Assembly: GCA_026184435.1 (NCBI GenBank)
Contig: CP046447.1
DNA: 64,000 nucleotides
DNA from: JAADFF01 sp013153035
GTDB lineage: Bacteria > Coprothermobacterota > Coprothermobacteria > Coprothermobacterales > JAADFF01
Direction: 5' to 3' (one strand)
Below are positions 51,952-60,424 of this stretch, piece by piece (the first letter of the stretch is position 1; each line of letters starts with the position of its first letter). A model generated the notes under the pieces. It did no database searches and was not told the origin of the DNA. It was given only the letters and a program-made list of their open reading frames with translations. A program made the translations under genes and the position numbers.

Positions 51952-52966
51952 GGTTATCTCCTCCCTCTATGATGCCTCCCATAAGTAGGTGTCCTTCTCT
52001 GTCAAATACAGCGCCAATCTGGCCAGGAGTTGCCTGAATGCCGTTTTCTAATTTTACTATATTACCATCTATATACTTTATCTCTGCCAGTGGTCCCCGG
52101 TATCTTGTCTGTAGTAAAAGGCCTTCCATAGGAAGGTTGTCTACAAACATGTTGATGTCAAAGAGTTTTACAGTGGTCTTTAAAAGATATGTTTTAGGGG
52201 CGACATAGAGCGTGTTGTCTTTTTTCTTTATGACGTATAACCTTTCGTGTGTCTTGGGATGGGCTCCCAGTTTTTCTCCCACGGTATATAGGTGAGTTCC
52301 ACGATGATGACCAACGACAATGTTTTCTGGGTATAGCACAACTTTACCGCTTTTCTCCCCTAAGTGATGTTTCAGAAAGTCTGACATCTTCTTGGAAAAG
52401 CATATATCCTGACTTTCTTTTTTGCCTATGAGTGGAAGAATACCTATATCTTCTGCAATGGCATATATCTCTTCCTTTTTCATACCATTTAAAGGGAATA
52501 TGAGGTGTTTAACGATATTCCTATCAATGAGGGCAAGAAAATATGTTTGATCTTTGGGATTGTCGGAGTCTTTTTTTAATAGGGCATTGCCATAGGGTGT
52601 TTTATGGGCTACTTGACTATAGTGCCCTGTTGCCATGTAGTCGGCGCCGAGGTTTTTCATTGCTTCGTATAGTCCTTTCATCTTGGCATCTCGGTTACAT
52701 ATTGTGCATGGATTGGGTGTGTATCCTTCTTTGTACATTTGCAGGGTTTTTTCAATTACTGTCTTAGAAAAAGATATAGTCAGTGGCATTTTTATCCATG
52801 TTATACCCAGTTTTTCCATAACAAGTGGAAGGTGTTTTGGCATAGGATGTCCTAATTCCAGGAATATCCCTATAACATTGTACCCCATCTTTTTTAAGAG
52901 ATATGCAGCAACAGATGAATCTACTCCACCTGATATTCCCAATGCAACTGTTTTGCTCACCGACAT
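51938..52966 (-). CDS. mnmA: tRNA-specific 2-thiouridylase MnmA
   Basis: A 342-residue tRNA 2-thiouridylase. The PP-loop GISGGVDSSVAAYLL, the catalytic cysteines in NPCTICNRDAKM and SQDICFS, and GHYSQVA are typical. Length is slightly short of the common 355-370. The start is ATG 52966, three bases after AAGGAGGG, or more likely GTG 52960 with better spacing. It is divergent from the carboxyltransferase gene. Confidence 0.95.
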   Translation of the reverse strand: MSVSKTVALGISGGVDSSVAAYLLKKMGYNVIGIFLELGHPMPKHLPLVMEKLGITWIKMPLTISFSKTVIEKTLQMYKEGYTPNPCTICNRDAKMKGLYEAMKNLGADYMATGHYSQVAHKTPYGNALLKKDSDNPKDQTYFLALIDRNIVKHLIFPLNGMKKEEIYAIAEDIGILPLIGKKESQDICFSKKMSDFLKHHLGEKSGKVVLYPENIVVGHHRGTHLYTVGEKLGAHPKTHERLYVIKKKDNTLYVAPKTYLLKTTVKLFDINMFVDNLPMEGLLLQTRYRGPLAEIKYIDGNIVKLENGIQATPGQIGAVFDREGHLLMGGIIEGGDNLENI

Positions 52967-53035
52967 CAGCCCTCCTTGTTAGAATAATCATACAATACAA
53001 GTTGTTATGGTATGTGAACAAAGGGGTGATGCCTT

Positions 53036-54430
53036 ATGGATATAAAGATTGTAGATACGACACTACGAGATGGACAGCAATCACTGTTGGCAACACGTAT
53101 GACAACAGACGAAATCATGGAGGTGGCTCCAATACTTGATAAAGCTGGCTTTTATTCTATGGAAGTATGGGGAGGAGCTACATTTGATGCACCGCTGAGG
53201 TATCTTGGTGAAAACCCATGGGAAAGACTTGATGCCATACGCTCTGCTCTGAAAAATACAAAGATACAGATGCTCCTAAGGGGGCAAAATCTTGTGGGAT
53301 ATCGCCATTATGCAGACGATGTTGTAGAGCTCTTTATAAAGACCGTTAAGAAGCATGGTATGGATATTGTTAGAATCTTTGATGCCCTCAATGATGTGAG
53401 AAATATGGAAAAATCTATAGAAGTTGCCAAAGATGAGGGTATGCATGTCCAAGTAGCCTTATCATATACAGTGTCTCCTGTTCATACGATAGATTACTAT
53501 GTTTCTCTTGCAGAAAAAGTCAAGAAACTGGGAGCTGATTCTATAGCCATAAAAGATATGGCAGGTATCTTGCTGCCCAGACAGGGAATACAGCTAGCCC
53601 GAGCTATCAAGGAAGCTACAGATCTTCCTGTTGAACTTCATACACATTCTACAGGTGGGGTAGGACCAACTCTTATCTATGAAGCTGTTGTTTCTGGGAA
53701 TGTTGATATTGTTGATACTGGTGTATCGCCTCTGGCTATGGGAACAGCTCAGCCTTCCATTCAGACGCTTTACTATATGCTGAAAGATGCAGATATAGAG
53801 CTTGACATCAATATAGAAGCTATACATGAGGCATCAAAGATTATCAAGGAAATTGTCCAGAAGCATAATCCCCCTGCTAAGGTATACATGATGGATCCGA
53901 TGGTACTAAAGCATCAGGTGCCTGGGGGTATGCTTTCCAATCTCATAGCCCAGCTAAAGGCTATGAATGCAGAAGATAAGCTGGAAGAGGTGCTTGAAGA
54001 GGTGCCTCGTGTAAGGAAAGACTTGGGTTATCCTCCGCTGGTTACACCTATGAGCCAGATCGTAGGAACTCAAGCTGTTTTGAATGTTCTCAAGGGTGAA
54101 CGATATGCAATGATTACTAAGGAACTAGAAAACTATATTAAAGGACTCTATGGTAAACCTCCAGCTCCTATAAATCCGGAGCTTGTCCAGAAGGTACTGG
54201 GTGATGAGAAGCCAATAGATGTAAGACCAGCGGATCTTCTTGAACCAGAGCTACCAAAGGCACGAAAACTGGGAGCTCCTTATATAGAGAGTGATGAAGA
54301 TTTACTTATTGTTGCACTATTTCCCGAGCAAGGTTTAGAGTATTTAAGGAGAAGAGCCATGAAAAAGTACGGTGTTGATGAGGAGCTTGTTATATATGAT
54401 GAAGATGTTGTCGTATATCCTGTCCCATAG
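53036..54430 (+). CDS. Pyruvate carboxylase/oxaloacetate decarboxylase carboxyltransferase subunit, without biotin domain
   Basis: A 464-residue carboxyltransferase that moves CO2 between carboxybiotin and pyruvate/oxaloacetate. The HMGL-like TIM barrel begins VDTTLRDGQQSLLATRM; the metal and substrate motifs IKDMAGIL (with the carbamylated Lys) and ELHTHSTGG are present, and the PYC_OADA domain follows to the end. There is no C-terminal biotinyl (MKM) domain, so a separate carrier protein is needed. ATG 53036 follows AAAGGGGTG. No other carboxylase subunit is nearby. Its product oxaloacetate may be linked with the malic enzyme encoded at 60.4 kb. Confidence 0.92.
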   Translation: MDIKIVDTTLRDGQQSLLATRMTTDEIMEVAPILDKAGFYSMEVWGGATFDAPLRYLGENPWERLDAIRSALKNTKIQMLLRGQNLVGYRHYADDVVELFIKTVKKHGMDIVRIFDALNDVRNMEKSIEVAKDEGMHVQVALSYTVSPVHTIDYYVSLAEKVKKLGADSIAIKDMAGILLPRQGIQLARAIKEATDLPVELHTHSTGGVGPTLIYEAVVSGNVDIVDTGVSPLAMGTAQPSIQTLYYMLKDADIELDINIEAIHEASKIIKEIVQKHNPPAKVYMMDPMVLKHQVPGGMLSNLIAQLKAMNAEDKLEEVLEEVPRVRKDLGYPPLVTPMSQIVGTQAVLNVLKGERYAMITKELENYIKGLYGKPPAPINPELVQKVLGDEKPIDVRPADLLEPELPKARKLGAPYIESDEDLLIVALFPEQGLEYLRRRAMKKYGVDEELVIYDEDVVVYPVP

Positions 54431-54501
54431 TTAATGCATATACACAAATGTATCTGGCTATGATACAATAAGCTATAGAGAAGTTTATGGAGGTGAACAT
54501 T

Positions 54502-54837
54502 ATGTCAGATTTTAGACCAATGTATCCAGAAAAAGTGGAAGATCCTGATATCAAGAATTTGCTGACAAGGCTTAGACAGGTTGTTGATCCAGAAATAGGT
54601 CTCAACATAGTAGATCTTGGGCTTATATACAACATCGAGCTTGATAAAGAAAACGGCGAGGCCACCATTACGATGACACTCACCGTTCCCGGTTGTCCCT
54701 TGTCTCAGTGGCTTGTTGAACAGGTTCGAATGGTTGCCATGGCTACAGAAGGTATTAACAAAGCGGATGTAAAACTTGTATTTGATCCACCGTGGACACC
54801 TGACTTTGTTAATAAAGAAGCATTAGGCATGAAATAG
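54502..54837 (+). CDS. MIP18/SufT family iron-sulfur assembly protein
   Basis: A 111-residue DUF59 protein. It has LRQVVDPEIGLNIVDLGLIY, TMTLTVPGCPLSQWLVEQV with the conserved cysteine, and FDPPWTPDFV near the end, as in SufT and PaaD. Such proteins help in maturing iron-sulfur enzymes. The start is ATG 54502, seven bases after GGAGGTG; an in-frame ATG at 54487 includes the ribosome site. Its last 15 bases overlap the convergent XapX gene. The need for Fe-S maturation fits the iron-sulfur enzymes in this window. Confidence 0.92.
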   Translation: MSDFRPMYPEKVEDPDIKNLLTRLRQVVDPEIGLNIVDLGLIYNIELDKENGEATITMTLTVPGCPLSQWLVEQVRMVAMATEGINKADVKLVFDPPWTPDFVNKEALGMK

Positions 54838-55026
54838 TGCTTTGACAACGATATAACCTAAAAATATTCCTAAGATTCCCATAATGCCAGGTAAGACGGT
54901 GGGAGCTGGTACCTCTAGTTTCAATAGGGCAAAGATGGCTCCCACCGCGAATCCTGTCCCCAGTGCCATAAGATTATCTTTTACACTTCCCATGTATTTG
55001 GCAAGTTCCATGAAGAACTCTTTCAT
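54823..55026 (-). CDS. XapX-domain small membrane protein
   Basis: A 67-residue protein with a short amphipathic N-terminus and two hydrophobic segments matching the XapX/DUF1427 domain: GFAVGAIFALLKLEVPAPTVLP and GILGIFLGYIVV. ATG 55026 follows AAAGGAGGAAG. Its 3' end overlaps the convergent SufT-like gene by 15 bases. Function of this family is unknown. Confidence 0.85.
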   Translation of the reverse strand: MKEFFMELAKYMGSVKDNLMALGTGFAVGAIFALLKLEVPAPTVLPGIMGILGIFLGYIVVKALFHA

Positions 55027-55050
55027 ATTTCTTCCTCCTTTCTATGTTTA

Positions 55051-55080
55051 TTGAAGGGTATCTATGATACCATATTTATA
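55051..55080 (+). promoter_or_regulatory. cheW promoter with palindromic spacer
   Basis: TTGAAG (55051-55056) and TTTATA (55075-55080) are 18 bases apart. The perfect inverted repeat GGTATC-TAT-GATACC (55057-55071) fills the spacer, a position where a bound regulator would block or tune RNA polymerase. Confidence 0.55.
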
Positions 55081-55112
55081 GATATATGAGGGAATGAAAG
55101 GGGGTAGTGGCC

Positions 55113-55559
55113 TTGGAAAGACAGGTAGTTGTCTTTAAATTAGGAGAGAAGGAGTATGCAATTGATATTTTAGAAGTACAGGAGATTCAGCGTTACATAG
55201 AACCCACAGAGGTGCCTAATGCACCATCATTTGTTAAGGGTATCATCAATCTCAGAGGTGAAATTATTCCAATCTTTGACATCAACGAACGTTTTGGGAA
55301 GCCCCCTGTACAGATAGACGAAGGAACTAAGATTATAATTGTCATGGTTGGTGATCGAAAGGCTGGCTTTATTGTCAATGATGTTCATGAAGTGCTCCGT
55401 ATCTCTACAGATATGATTTCCCAAGTCCCTGATACTATAGGTGGTAGGGTTAGGGAGTTTCTTAAAGGTGTCATCAAGTATCAGGATAGACTCATACTGT
55501 GGATAGATGTCGAAAAGCTATTCTCAGAGGAAGAAAAAGAGGCTTTAGCTCAAATCTAG
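55113..55559 (+). CDS. cheW: Chemotaxis coupling protein CheW
   Basis: A protein of about 148 residues of the CheW family that links receptors to CheA. It has the whole SH3-like double beta-barrel: VVFKLGEKEYAIDILEVQEI, FVKGIINLRGEIIPIFDI and FIVNDVHEVLRI. The start is TTG 55113, eight bases after AAAGGGGG; GTG 55107 is too close. No cheA is in the window. It is followed after 36 bases by two membrane-protein genes that may share its transcript. Confidence 0.95.
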   Translation: MERQVVVFKLGEKEYAIDILEVQEIQRYIEPTEVPNAPSFVKGIINLRGEIIPIFDINERFGKPPVQIDEGTKIIIVMVGDRKAGFIVNDVHEVLRISTDMISQVPDTIGGRVREFLKGVIKYQDRLILWIDVEKLFSEEEKEALAQI

Positions 55560-55595
55560 TGTTTTTTATTGTCTTTGGCGAAGGGAGAGGGGAAT

Positions 55596-56978
55596 ATGGT
55601 GGCATATGTCCTTGCTTATGGTGAGCTTTTTGTTTCTACAGCTTTGTTTTTTTATTGGGTAACACAATATGAAGTATCTGCTATGCTTCTTGCAGGTCTC
55701 CTAATGGCTACAGTATATGGACTTGCCTCTGTATTGTGGATGCACTATAGAAAAGATAAAAACTTGTATAGAGATATCTTGATTCCTGTTATGGGCTTTT
55801 TTACAATATCTCAGGCTTTCCTATTTAAAGATTCTATATTAGGATGGTATTTCTACATTGTATTATCTCTATTGGCGGCGTTTATATTTAAAGGATGGTT
55901 CAGTAAAAGGGAAATAAAAAAGGCTCTGATGGTTTTGCTGCCTGTAGTGCTTCTTATGATGTATCAGGTATATTTACTCTTTTCATCTATTGCACAGCAG
56001 GGAGGATTGTTACAGGGTCAAATATGGCATAACTTCAGTGTGGTTAAGAGTACGATCGAGGGGATGGCATTGCACCCTGAATATCAATTTATAGCTGCTA
56101 CAGTTGCCTTGGTATTTATTGCATTTGGGGTGTTTCCGTTTTCATGGCTTCGGGATAAAGATTATATAGTTATTGGCCCTGCATTTGGATATGTGGCATA
56201 TGCTCTTGTTTACAGACTTCTTGTTAACGCATCGTATTCATTGCCGGATAATTTTTCCCATTTGTCTATTCTATTCCTTATGGTTTTGGGAGCTTTGGTT
56301 GTTATGTCATTTAACCTAAGTAAGTTTTATTCTGTATATGCTCTTGTTCCTATATATGCCATATCTCTTACAACAGGAAAAATAGACTTTGAAGGATTTT
56401 TCGTATGGGCATTTTTCCTCTTTATTATTGCCATGTCAATTACTCCTACAATGGATAGTCGTTGGGCCCTGTGGCATATGGCCGGTGGTCCATTGGGCAT
56501 GGCTTTTTGGGGTATATGGATGGTAATGCTTAGTTTATACGGTATGGGATTTCACCTTGATTGGTGGCTCATGCTCTTGTTCTGGTTGGCAATGCTCAGT
56601 GAATTTACACGTATACGTATGAAGGATATGAATATTACAGATGAAATGGTGTTGCAGTGGATGGAGAATGCTTCACTGAAGGACATGATAAAATCTTCGA
56701 TGCCTGGCCTTATTATGTCTTTCCTTTCTATATTCATAGGTTGGTGGGGACTGTATGTTGTCAGTTTTACCCACGGTCCTGTGAGACCATATAACCTGTC
56801 TCTTTTATCAATAAAATTACCATTTGGTGATGTTAATACCCCTGTCTCGGCTTTAGTAGTACTAAATATGGTGGTTATAGCCCTTATGTGGTTGGGTATT
56901 TGGTACTCTGTGTGGGAGTCATTTGTAGAAAAACAGCGTATCTCCTCCGATGAAATGGTAGGTGATAATCATGAGTAA
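55596..56978 (+). CDS. Polytopic membrane protein, unknown function
   Basis: A 460-residue protein with about a dozen hydrophobic segments spread over the whole length and short loops (for example MHYRKDKNLYRDI and NLSKFYSVY). It lacks recognisable transporter, kinase or chemoreceptor motifs. The start is ATG 55596, preceded by GAGAGGGG; an in-frame TTG at 55569 has no site. It overlaps the next membrane-protein gene by 8 bases, so the two are probably made together. It sits downstream of cheW but any link with chemotaxis is unproven. Confidence 0.8.
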   Translation: MVAYVLAYGELFVSTALFFYWVTQYEVSAMLLAGLLMATVYGLASVLWMHYRKDKNLYRDILIPVMGFFTISQAFLFKDSILGWYFYIVLSLLAAFIFKGWFSKREIKKALMVLLPVVLLMMYQVYLLFSSIAQQGGLLQGQIWHNFSVVKSTIEGMALHPEYQFIAATVALVFIAFGVFPFSWLRDKDYIVIGPAFGYVAYALVYRLLVNASYSLPDNFSHLSILFLMVLGALVVMSFNLSKFYSVYALVPIYAISLTTGKIDFEGFFVWAFFLFIIAMSITPTMDSRWALWHMAGGPLGMAFWGIWMVMLSLYGMGFHLDWWLMLLFWLAMLSEFTRIRMKDMNITDEMVLQWMENASLKDMIKSSMPGLIMSFLSIFIGWWGLYVVSFTHGPVRPYNLSLLSIKLPFGDVNTPVSALVVLNMVVIALMWLGIWYSVWESFVEKQRISSDEMVGDNHE

Positions 56979-57657
56979 GATGTTGCTGATGCTTTTTGCT
57001 CCTGTGATAGCTACTTTTGTGGGTTTTATTCCTGTTATTATTTTCCACATAAAATATCTTTCCTCAGCTCATGCGTCTTGGTGGAGACCTAATCATAATG
57101 CGTATCTTGGTCTTCTTTCTCTTATTACAGCTAATACCTTACTTATTATGGCAGATCCTGATCTACGTATATACAGCGACTTTATAATGTTTATATTATT
57201 TTATGCGTTGGGAGTTATGCTTGCTATTCCTCCTAATAAAATGCTTTCACGAAGGATCGCTGGTTTGGGATTATATATCATAGGTGTGACAGCTTATATA
57301 TCACATTTATACGGTGGTAGAGGTACTGTTCCTGCACTGACATTTAATCAGATGTGGTTATATCAAAATAAAATGGGAATGAACGTTTTTCACTTTTCCT
57401 CTGTAATAGCCGTTTATGTGCTTGGTGGTATTGTTCTATTTAGTGGTATAAGATTTGCTATTGGAAGAGACGATATTCTGACGGAGGCATTAATTGTTGC
57501 TGGATATAGTCTGTTTGGTGCTTATATGTATTTTGGCGGAAAGTCCCTTTTTGTAATGTTGATATTTGCTCTTATATTTGCTTTCGTTGTTTATGGGCTT
57601 AGTGAGCTTGTGGTACTTCTTATCTGGTCATTTACAGGTAGACGCCTTGAAGATTAA
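56971..57657 (+). CDS. Polytopic membrane protein, partner of the preceding gene, unknown function
   Basis: A 228-residue protein with about seven hydrophobic segments. Conserved-looking polar residues are HASWWRPNHNAYLG and a C-terminal WSFTGRR. No family is recognised. The start is ATG 56971, seven bases after TAGGTG and inside the end of the preceding gene. A terminator follows the stop. The strong coupling suggests a two-component membrane complex. Confidence 0.8.
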   Translation: MSKMLLMLFAPVIATFVGFIPVIIFHIKYLSSAHASWWRPNHNAYLGLLSLITANTLLIMADPDLRIYSDFIMFILFYALGVMLAIPPNKMLSRRIAGLGLYIIGVTAYISHLYGGRGTVPALTFNQMWLYQNKMGMNVFHFSSVIAVYVLGGIVLFSGIRFAIGRDDILTEALIVAGYSLFGAYMYFGGKSLFVMLIFALIFAFVVYGLSELVVLLIWSFTGRRLED

Positions 57658-57686
57658 TGTGACAGTAATAATTGAATGATATTGTT

Positions 57687-57716
57687 AGCGGGCGGTTATC
57701 TGCCCGCTTTATTTTT
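57687..57716 (+). terminator. Terminator after the membrane-protein pair
   Basis: AGCGGGC / GCCCGCT with an 8-base loop, then TTATTTTTG. It separates the cheW unit from clpC. Confidence 0.8.
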
Positions 57717-57815
57717 GTTGTGATCTTCTATAAACTTCGTGAATAAACACCACTCTATATAGGTATATATGTAGTGAAGTTAAAGAAACAAGAAAAAATA
57801 TGGGAGGTGGTATCT

Positions 57816-60350
57816 ATGAGATACTATGACTTTACTGAGGGGGCCATCTGGGCGATTGAGGCAGCACCCAAGGTGGCTAAGCAGATGGGCCATAAGCAGA
57901 TAATGCCAGTCCATCTTTTAATAGCACTTGCTGCTAATGAGAATACTTTTGCTGCCCAGGTATTAAAGTTGTTTGATGTAGATGCTGATAGCATCGTTAG
58001 AAAGGTAGACGAAAAGCTTGGAACCTCTGAAACAGAGGTATCTGTAATGTCTTACTCTCCAAGCTTTAAGAGCACATTGGAGAGGGCAAGAAAAGAGGCA
58101 GGTAGCCTTGGTGTAGGATATGTTGGTACTGAGCATTTACTCCTTGCTGCTATTGCTGAAGATGCATTGGTGCAGGAGATTATGGCTGAGCTTGGTGTGT
58201 ATTATGAGGATCTCAAGAAGCTTATCTATCTTATTTATACAGGAGAGTCTCCAGAGGTTGCCGTCAAGCATCTGAGAGAGACAGGGGCAAAACCTACATC
58301 TTCTAAGAAACAGGGTGCAGGTAAAAGAGGTAAGAAAAAAGGTAGCATTCTTGAAGAGTTTGCCAGGGATCTAACAGAGCTTGCCAAAGAGGGTAAATTG
58401 GACCCGGTTATAGGTAGAGAGAAAGAGATTAGAAGAGTTATGCAGATTCTTTCTCGTAGAACAAAGAATAACCCTGTGCTGATAGGTGAGCCTGGTGTTG
58501 GTAAAACTGCTATTGTTGAGGGACTTGCTCAGCGTATTGCCGAAGGTCTTGTTCCTGACATCTTGAAAAATAAGAGAATTGTGCAGCTTGATATGGGGGC
58601 TCTTGTTGCCGGTACCAAGTATCGTGGTGAGTTTGAAGAGAGATTAAAGAAGGTTATTGAAGAGCTTATTGAAGATAAGGATACTATAGTGTTTATCGAT
58701 GAGATACATACTATCGTAGGCGCTGGTGCAGCAGAGGGTTCTATGGATGCTGCCAACATGCTAAAGCCTGCATTGGCCAGAGGTGAGCTTCAGCTAATAG
58801 GTGCTACAACACTCGATGAATACAGAAAATATATCGAAAAAGATGCGGCACTCGAAAGAAGACTTCAGCCGGTATTTGTCCCAGAGCCAACACCTGAGCA
58901 GGCCATTGAAATTCTTAGAGGTCTAAGAGATAGATTTGAGGCACATCACAAAGTTAAGATTACCGATGAGGCTATTGTTGCAGCTGTGACATTGTCCGAT
59001 AAGTATATCCAGGGTAGATATTTGCCTGATAAGGCTATAGATTTGCTTGATGAGGCATGTGCTGCTAAAAAGCTTGAGGTGTTTACCGAGCCAGAAGACC
59101 TTTCAGCTATGGAAAAAGAGCTTGAGAAAGTTCGTAGAGAAAAAGAGGCCGCTGCTAAGGCTCAGGATTATGAGCGTGCTGCTAATCTGAAGAAGGAAGA
59201 AGAGAGATTGGCTGAGGAGATTGAAAAGCTGAAAGAGGAGTGGCAGAAGAAGAGAGCCGAGTCTGCTGTTCAGGTTACTGCAGAAGATGTAGCTAAAGTT
59301 GTTGCCGATTGGACTGGTATACCTGTAACACAGCTGATGGAGGAAGAAATTCAGAAGCTTCTGAGAATGGAAGAGGCACTACATGAGCGTGTTGTTGGTC
59401 AGGATCATGCTATAGAGGCAATTGCTCAGGCTATACGCAGGGCAAGAGCAGGGCTTAAAGATCCACACAGGCCAATAGGTTCATTCCTGTTCCTTGGTCC
59501 TACTGGTGTGGGTAAGACAGAGCTTGCTAAGGCACTGGCTGAGTTCCTATTTGGTGACGAGGATGCACTCCTTAGAATTGACATGTCTGAGTTCCAGGAG
59601 AAGCATACAGTATCTAGGCTTGTTGGTTCTCCTCCCGGTTATGTTGGACATGAGGAAGGTGGCCAGCTAACAGAGCCTGTCAGAAGAAGACCATACAGGG
59701 TTATACTCTTTGATGAGATAGAGAAGGCACATCCTGATGTATGGAATATACTCTTGCAGATACTTGATGACGGTAGGCTAACTGATGCTAAAGGTCGTAC
59801 TGTTGACTTCTCTAATACTGTTATTATCATGACATCTAATATTGGTAGCCATTATTTTGCCGACTATCTCAAGGCTATGAAAGAAGGCCGTAAGCCATCT
59901 ATGGATCTTGATAAGATTAAAGAACTCGTTCTGGAGGAGCTGAGAAGACACTTTAGACCTGAGCTGCTTAACCGTATTGATGAGATCATCGTATTTGATC
60001 CGTTAAGCCATGAACAGATGTTGGCCATAGTAGATATCTTTGTGAGGAAGCTCAGGAGACTTCTCAGGGCTCAGAGAATAGAGATCGAGTTCACAGATAG
60101 GGCTAAGGAATGGCTTGCAAAGAAGGGCTTTGATCCTGAGTATGGTGCCAGACCACTGAGAAGGATATTCCAGAGATATGTTGAAAATAGAATTGCTGAA
60201 GAAATACTGCACGGTAACTTCGCACCAGGTGATACTATTATCGTCGATGTAGATGAAGAGGCAGATACCATAGTGTTGAAGAAGAAAGCATCTGAGGAAA
60301 ATAGTGGTTCTGATGAGCAGAAAGAACATAAAGAAGATAAGAGTGAATAA
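57816..60350 (+). CDS. clpC: ATP-dependent protease regulatory ATPase ClpC
   Basis: An 844-residue AAA+ unfoldase that feeds proteins to ClpP. The N-terminal double Clp-N domain covers 1-145, NBD1 has Walker A GEPGVGKTA (near residue 226), a UVR motif with coiled coil follows (AKAQDYERAANLKKEEERL), and NBD2 has GPTGVGKTE (near residue 561) and the C-terminal D2-small domain. The UVR motif and lack of a long middle domain mark it as ClpC, not ClpB. The start is ATG 57816 after GGGAGGTGG; an in-frame GTG at 57774 is upstream of that site. No ctsR-mcsA-mcsB genes precede it, unlike the Bacillus operon. Confidence 0.95.
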   Translation: MRYYDFTEGAIWAIEAAPKVAKQMGHKQIMPVHLLIALAANENTFAAQVLKLFDVDADSIVRKVDEKLGTSETEVSVMSYSPSFKSTLERARKEAGSLGVGYVGTEHLLLAAIAEDALVQEIMAELGVYYEDLKKLIYLIYTGESPEVAVKHLRETGAKPTSSKKQGAGKRGKKKGSILEEFARDLTELAKEGKLDPVIGREKEIRRVMQILSRRTKNNPVLIGEPGVGKTAIVEGLAQRIAEGLVPDILKNKRIVQLDMGALVAGTKYRGEFEERLKKVIEELIEDKDTIVFIDEIHTIVGAGAAEGSMDAANMLKPALARGELQLIGATTLDEYRKYIEKDAALERRLQPVFVPEPTPEQAIEILRGLRDRFEAHHKVKITDEAIVAAVTLSDKYIQGRYLPDKAIDLLDEACAAKKLEVFTEPEDLSAMEKELEKVRREKEAAAKAQDYERAANLKKEEERLAEEIEKLKEEWQKKRAESAVQVTAEDVAKVVADWTGIPVTQLMEEEIQKLLRMEEALHERVVGQDHAIEAIAQAIRRARAGLKDPHRPIGSFLFLGPTGVGKTELAKALAEFLFGDEDALLRIDMSEFQEKHTVSRLVGSPPGYVGHEEGGQLTEPVRRRPYRVILFDEIEKAHPDVWNILLQILDDGRLTDAKGRTVDFSNTVIIMTSNIGSHYFADYLKAMKEGRKPSMDLDKIKELVLEELRRHFRPELLNRIDEIIVFDPLSHEQMLAIVDIFVRKLRRLLRAQRIEIEFTDRAKEWLAKKGFDPEYGARPLRRIFQRYVENRIAEEILHGNFAPGDTIIVDVDEEADTIVLKKKASEENSGSDEQKEHKEDKSE

Positions 60351-60372
60351 ACTCTGAATAACATAAAAGATT

Positions 60373-60402
60373 AGCGGGCCCATCATGGGGCCCGCTTTTT
60401 TC
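60373..60402 (+). terminator. Terminator after clpC
   Basis: A 9-bp stem AGCGGGCCC / GGGCCCGCT with a 6-base loop and TTTTTT. It lies 22 bases after the clpC stop. Confidence 0.9.
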
Positions 60403-60424
60403 ATGGTAAGGAGGGATGGAGTCC

